In this document: positions 60,366 through 64,000 of the stretch, one piece after another
Layout of the letters: every line of letters starts with the position of its first letter
How positions within the stretch are numbered: the stretch's first letter is position 1
NCBI RefSeq assembly: GCF_018598225.1
Contig: NZ_JAHESF010000024.1
Span: forward strand, 37,939-101,938
Length of the DNA stretch: 64,000 bases
Origin: Chryseosolibacter histidinae
GTDB lineage: Bacteria; Bacteroidota; Bacteroidia; Cytophagales; Cyclobacteriaceae
Reading direction: 5' to 3'
Notes under the pieces: model-generated
Database searches by the model: none
Told to the model about the DNA's origin: nothing
What the model saw: only the letters and a program-made list of their open reading frames with translations
Position numbers and translations under genes: made by a program

Positions 60366-60392
60366 GTCCACGGTCGACGGTCCACGGCAGTG
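60366..60392. repeat. Dispersed intergenic element (CCACGGTCGAC core)
   Basis: Positions 60368-60390 match 39371-39393 at 21 of 23 bases. It lies in the DUF4159-moxR spacer (60347-60440), just before an AAATCAGAAATC-type sequence. Confidence 0.65.
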
Positions 60393-60440
60393 CGGAGTGA
60401 TAGAAACCAAAAATTGAAATCAGAAATCTGAAATATAAAA

Positions 60441-61454
60441 ATGACCACAGAACTAAAAGCAGCAGAACAATCGGTTCAGGAGATCATACAGAAGCTTCAG
60501 GCGCTGAAGCAGGAAATTCAGAAGGTGATCGTTGGGCAGGAAGAGACCATCGATCAGCTTCTCATCACATTTCTTGCTGGTGGACACGCGCTGCTGGAAG
60601 GTGTGCCGGGGCTGGCCAAAACGCTGATGATCCGCACACTGTCAGAGGCGATCGATCTGCGCTTCAGGAGGATCCAGTTCACACCTGACCTGATGCCCTC
60701 CGATATCATTGGCACGGAGATCCTGGAAGAAGATCACGCCACGGGTAAACGATTTTTCAAATTCAACAAGGGGCCGATCTTCGCCAACATCATCCTGGCA
60801 GATGAGATCAACCGCACCTCGCCGAAGACACAATCCGCGTTGCTGGAAGCCATGCAGGAATTTGAAGTTACCTATGGCGGCGTTACTTATCCGCTGGATA
60901 AACCCTTCTTCATCCTGGCAACACAAAATCCCATCGAGCAGGCAGGAACATTTCCATTGCCGGAAGCACAGCTCGACCGTTTTCTTTTGTATGTGAAGAT
61001 CTCTTACCCTACAGCCGACGAAGAAAGGTCAATCCTCGAAAGCACAACGGGAAGAAGATCAGCAACGATCCGCAAGATCATCGATGGGAATAAAATACTG
61101 GAAGCGCAAAAACTGGTTCGTGAAATTCATATCAGTCCTGACCTCATTTCGCTGGTGACCGACCTCGTGCGATCTACGCGGCCTCACCAGACAGAAGTGA
61201 AAATGGTGAAAGACTGGGTTCGCTGGGGTGCCGGTCCGCGCGCGGGGCAAGCCATGATCCTCACCGCCAAGGCAAGAGCGCTGCTGATGGGCAGGTTTGC
61301 AGTAACGCTTGACGACATCCGGCACGTAGCGCTACCGGTGCTTCGCCACAGGGTGTTGCTCAACTTCAAGGCCGAAGCCGAAGGCATCACCGCCGACCAT
61401 GTCACACTTCACCTGATCGATACCATCAGCGCACAGCATAAAAAGGCATTGTAG
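60441..61454 (+). CDS. MoxR-family AAA+ ATPase
   Basis: These 337 residues form an AAA+ ATPase of the MoxR class that is thought to act as a chaperone or metal-insertion motor. It has a Walker A-type GVPGLAKT, Walker B/sensor region (ILADEINRTSPKTQSALLEAMQEF), sensor 1 (LATQNPIEQAGTFPLPEAQLDRF) and a helical lid with the final VLRHRVLLNFKAEAEG. It is followed after three bases by DUF58, and MoxR and DUF58/Bat proteins usually work together. The conserved Arg finger lies in the DRF segment. Confidence 0.94.
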   Translation: MTTELKAAEQSVQEIIQKLQALKQEIQKVIVGQEETIDQLLITFLAGGHALLEGVPGLAKTLMIRTLSEAIDLRFRRIQFTPDLMPSDIIGTEILEEDHATGKRFFKFNKGPIFANIILADEINRTSPKTQSALLEAMQEFEVTYGGVTYPLDKPFFILATQNPIEQAGTFPLPEAQLDRFLLYVKISYPTADEERSILESTTGRRSATIRKIIDGNKILEAQKLVREIHISPDLISLVTDLVRSTRPHQTEVKMVKDWVRWGAGPRAGQAMILTAKARALLMGRFAVTLDDIRHVALPVLRHRVLLNFKAEAEGITADHVTLHLIDTISAQHKKAL

Positions 61455-61457
61455 TGT

Positions 61458-62351
61458 ATGGATGCACGCCTCAAAGAACTGCTTAAACCGGAGATCCTCA
61501 ACACCATGGACGGGCTGGAACTGGTTGCCCGGATCATTGTCGAAGGTTTCATGAGCGGCAGCAACAAGAGCCAGGCCATAGGCGTGGGCCAGGAATTCAG
61601 CCAATACCGGAACTACGAACCCGGTGATGACCTCCGGCAGCTCGACTGGAAGATGTACGCACGGTCAGAGCGTTATTTCATCAAACAGGCGGAGATCGAA
61701 ACCAACATCACCGTAAAATTCATGGTAGACGCCAGCAACTCCATGGCCTACGAAGAAGATGGTATCACCAAACTTCAGTTTGCCAAGATCATTGTTGCAG
61801 CGCTTGCCTACCTCGCACGCAAGCAGGGCGATACGTTCGGCCTCTACACCGTGAACGATGAGCACGTCACCATGCTTCAGCCGCGCTTCGAGCAACAGCA
61901 GTTCATGCGTTTTCTGCATGAGCTTGTGCAGGTAAAACCCATGAGCTCATGGAAGAAAAGTGGTGTTGAGCAGCTCTTCGACCATCACGGCAAAGAGATG
62001 ATCGTTTTTATTACCGATCTGTACGATGAAGCGCTCGATCTCATCAAGTTCATTTCACGTCTCAAAACTTCAAAGAACGAAGTGATCGTTTTTCACCTCA
62101 TGGGAAAACATGAAACCGAGCTTGATCATGCAGGGGCTTTTACTTTTCGCGACCTGGAGAGCGGTGCAATGGTAAAAGTGGATACACGGGCGCAGCAAAA
62201 ACAATATGCAGAAAAAGTAAAACAGTGGGTCAACGATTCAAGGCTTTCACTATTGGAGAAGGGAATCAATTATCACCTGGTGCGCATGGATGAATTGCCG
62301 GAGCAGATCCTGCGCGATTTTTTAAAGGCCAGAAAAAACCTCATGCGATGA
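61458..62351 (+). CDS. DUF58 protein (VWA-like, MoxR partner)
   Basis: These 297 residues begin MDARLKELLKPEIL; the family feature is GVGQEFSQYRNYEPGDDLRQLDWKMYARSERYF, read here in pieces, then a von Willebrand A-like half with DASNSMAYEEDG (MIDAS-like DxSxS). The remainder is helical and hydrophilic. No membrane helix is seen. Start and stop overlap with its neighbours (three bases before, ATGA after), so MoxR, DUF58 and the BatA-like gene form one operon. The MoxR/DUF58 unit is widely linked to protein maturation, without a proven substrate. Confidence 0.9.
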   Translation: MDARLKELLKPEILNTMDGLELVARIIVEGFMSGSNKSQAIGVGQEFSQYRNYEPGDDLRQLDWKMYARSERYFIKQAEIETNITVKFMVDASNSMAYEEDGITKLQFAKIIVAALAYLARKQGDTFGLYTVNDEHVTMLQPRFEQQQFMRFLHELVQVKPMSSWKKSGVEQLFDHHGKEMIVFITDLYDEALDLIKFISRLKTSKNEVIVFHLMGKHETELDHAGAFTFRDLESGAMVKVDTRAQQKQYAEKVKQWVNDSRLSLLEKGINYHLVRMDELPEQILRDFLKARKNLMR

Positions 62352-63610
62352 TCCAGTTTGCAAATCCGGTGTGGTTGTGGGGACTGCTGGGATTACTGAT
62401 CCCGGTAAGTATTCATTTGCTGAGTCGTAAGGAAGGCAAAGTGATTCCCATTGGCAGTCTCCGGCACCTGAAAGAGTCGGATACAGCGCAATTCAGCAGC
62501 ATCAGGCTTAACGAAATTCTTCTGCTCCTGCTGCGTTGCCTCCTGATAACGCTGGTAGTGCTGATGCTTGCCGGGGCCGCGATCAGGCAAACGACTTCGT
62601 CGGAGAAGAAGTGGCTGGTAGTGGAAAGAGGCATCGAAAGAGAACGAATGGCCGCGACACTTATTGACAGTTTGTCGGCACAGGGTTATGAGCTGCGACG
62701 CCTGACGAAAGATTTTCCATTGCTGGAAGATACGCTCCACAACGATGAAACTATACCGGACTATTGGGCCCTTGCGGAAGCACTGGCGGCAAAACCATGG
62801 AACGACATCATAGTTCTCAGTTATAACTACGTGGAAGGATTTAACGGAAAACGTCAGTCTATGCCTGATAACATCCGTTGGATCACGTATGAGCCTGCAC
62901 CTGCCACCTTCGTTGCAAAAGCGATAGCCTTGGCCAACGATTCCGTGTGGGTTCGAACGGCGCAAACTTCGGCCGAAGCCACAATGCTGAACACCACCCT
63001 GGAAAGGACTGCGGCAAATGCAATGACGGTTGATCAGGTTGACACCATCAAAGTATCGCTGTTTTATGACCTGCAGTTCGACCGTGACGCGAAGATCATT
63101 GAAGCGTGCCTCGGAGCGGTGCAGACCGTATCCCCATACAAGATCATCATCGATAAAAAAACAACCGCGCAGTATAAACCAACGAGCAACAGCTGGACCA
63201 TCTGGTTGGCCGATCAGGTGCCGCCAGCTATTCAGACACCATTGATCGTCTACAGTGCCTGCGCCGGGAATTTGCAGCCGGTGATGCTTCGTGGAGAACA
63301 AGCCCGTGTTTTGTGCAACGCTGCTGCCGGCAATCCGGATTGGATGATCACACGTCGCCTCACAGAAGGCCTGGCACTTGATGAGAACCTGAGCCTGACG
63401 CTTGCCTCGATATTACTTTCAGACCGATATATGGTCGACGATGAAAAAGATAAACGACAGCTGGCGGGGAAAGCGACGTGGTCAGCAACAACAGAAAAAG
63501 AAATACGTCAGGCTGACGTCGCCAGCACGCCGCTTGAAAGTTTTCTTGCCATTGTTTTGTTATTATGCCTGGCCGCGGAGCGCTGGCTCGCCTTTAACCG
63601 TAATCAATGA
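62348..63610 (+). CDS. BatA-type membrane protein with N-terminal aerotolerance-regulator domain
   Basis: These 420 residues begin with the BatA N-terminal domain (FANPVWLWGLLGLLIPVSIHLLSRKEGKVIPIGS in pieces, then LRHLKESDTAQFSSIR). This has one membrane helix, a cytoplasmic loop and a second helix (about 59-78, LLLLLRCLLITLVVLMLAGA). About 290 periplasmic residues follow with no recognisable VWA motif. A third hydrophobic segment near the end (SFLAIVLLLCLAAERWLAF) would return it to the membrane. It overlaps DUF58 by four bases and the next gene by four bases (ATGA). Confidence 0.85.
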   Translation: MIQFANPVWLWGLLGLLIPVSIHLLSRKEGKVIPIGSLRHLKESDTAQFSSIRLNEILLLLLRCLLITLVVLMLAGAAIRQTTSSEKKWLVVERGIERERMAATLIDSLSAQGYELRRLTKDFPLLEDTLHNDETIPDYWALAEALAAKPWNDIIVLSYNYVEGFNGKRQSMPDNIRWITYEPAPATFVAKAIALANDSVWVRTAQTSAEATMLNTTLERTAANAMTVDQVDTIKVSLFYDLQFDRDAKIIEACLGAVQTVSPYKIIIDKKTTAQYKPTSNSWTIWLADQVPPAIQTPLIVYSACAGNLQPVMLRGEQARVLCNAAAGNPDWMITRRLTEGLALDENLSLTLASILLSDRYMVDDEKDKRQLAGKATWSATTEKEIRQADVASTPLESFLAIVLLLCLAAERWLAFNRNQ

Positions 63611-64000
63611 GCATTACAGAAGCACGATATCAGCTGAAACGGCTCAAACGGAAATACTTCGCCTTGAGGATAGCTGAGGTATACCTTTGGGCACTGGCTT
63701 CCGCATCCATTGCTTATGGACTCACCTCGTTGTTCGCTTCAGCAGTCTATGGATATATCCTTGCAACAACTGTTGGACTGGCGCTCTTTTCGCTGGTGTT
63801 TATCCGGTACCGGCTGCATCTTTTGAATGAAAGAAAGGTGATTGCCTTCATCGATCAGCAGCATCAGCAGCTTGAAAACAGCACCGATCTGCTGGTGAAG
63901 GAAAGTGGAACACTCACATTGCTGGAACAACTGCAGCAACAACGGGTACTTGATCAGTTCACGCTGGTGCAACATGATCTGCTGTCTCGTATACACCTCT
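63607..64000 (+). CDS. Membrane protein of the MoxR/Bat operon, 3' end missing
   Basis: The frame starts at ATG 63607 (MSITEARYQLKRLKRKYFAL) and is open to the right edge, so only 131 residues are visible. It has two membrane helices, about residues 22-45 and 48-67 (YILATTVGLALFSLVFI), then a soluble, Gln- and Leu-rich helical region (DQQHQQLENSTDLLVKE). The position after the BatA-like gene and the two N-terminal helices fit the large DUF4175-like proteins that often end this operon, but this is an inference from context. Confidence 0.6.
   Translation, partial: MSITEARYQLKRLKRKYFALRIAEVYLWALASASIAYGLTSLFASAVYGYILATTVGLALFSLVFIRYRLHLLNERKVIAFIDQQHQQLENSTDLLVKESGTLTLLEQLQQQRVLDQFTLVQHDLLSRIHL

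Noticed and set aside
62393..63301. Minus-strand open frame of 302 codons opposite the BatA-like gene
   Set aside because: The plus-strand gene has membrane helices, overlaps its neighbours in operon fashion and is clearly the coding strand.

Overview
The window reads as a chromosomal segment of a Bacteroidota bacterium, probably of the Cytophagales/Chitinophagales type. The evidence is a pair of secreted proteins with type A type IX secretion (T9SS) tails, a giant surface protein with a gliding-motility-associated (type B) C-terminal domain, N-terminal lipoprotein and Tat-type signals, Bacteroidota-style promoters (TTTG/TTG, 17-21 bases, TAnnTTTG) and gene orders typical of the phylum. Most of it is housekeeping DNA of about 50 % GC; the stretch from about 9.8 to 22.9 kb is visibly richer in A+T and accessory in content.

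Layout. 1-8.7 kb: 3' part of purL, a DUF4136 lipoprotein, tRNA-Gln(TTG), prs, rplY/ctc, pth and, on the minus strand, metG. 8.9-17.6 kb: a minus-strand array of five related TPR-membrane proteins. One is a complete histidine kinase. Four shorter copies keep the TPR, membrane and dimerization segments but have lost the phospho-accepting histidine and the ATPase domain; one of these is frameshifted and one is a decayed remnant. Two tiny exported peptides lie beside the complete kinase. 17.8-21.5 kb: a soluble histidine kinase and two near-identical modules, each a NarL-type response regulator divergent from a small helical protein of unknown function, with a striking dyad-rich operator in each shared promoter region. 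22.0-23.0 kb: two unknown small genes.

23.2-27.8 kb: tandem secreted alpha/beta-hydrolases with T9SS tails. 28-32 kb: bioB, sppA, folK and fabD. 32.3-35.2 kb: the gliding-type surface protein. 35.3-36.6 kb: small genes and a broken secreted peptide. 36.6-39.4 kb: a large glycerolipid acyltransferase overlapping gpsA. 39.5-44.5 kb (minus): HIT protein, greA, a pentapeptide-repeat membrane protein, a 2-hydroxyacid dehydrogenase, mgtE and rsmA. 44.7-51.6 kb (plus): pdxA, a TerB-like gene, a repeat-built coiled-coil gene (minus), then DUF177-rpmF-fabH-efp-accB-accC for ribosome, translation and fatty-acid synthesis. 51.7-59.6 kb: five TldD/TldE family genes, three TldD with twin-arginine leaders and two TldE partners. 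59.7-64 kb: DUF4159, MoxR ATPase, DUF58, BatA-like and a truncated membrane gene, the usual MoxR/Bat operon.

The best candidates for something undescribed are the TPR pseudo-kinase array with its neighbouring exported peptides, and the duplicated regulator/helper modules with matched operators. Next is the Tat-leader TldD/TldE cluster. All functions are inferred from sequence motifs read by eye; no database search was possible.
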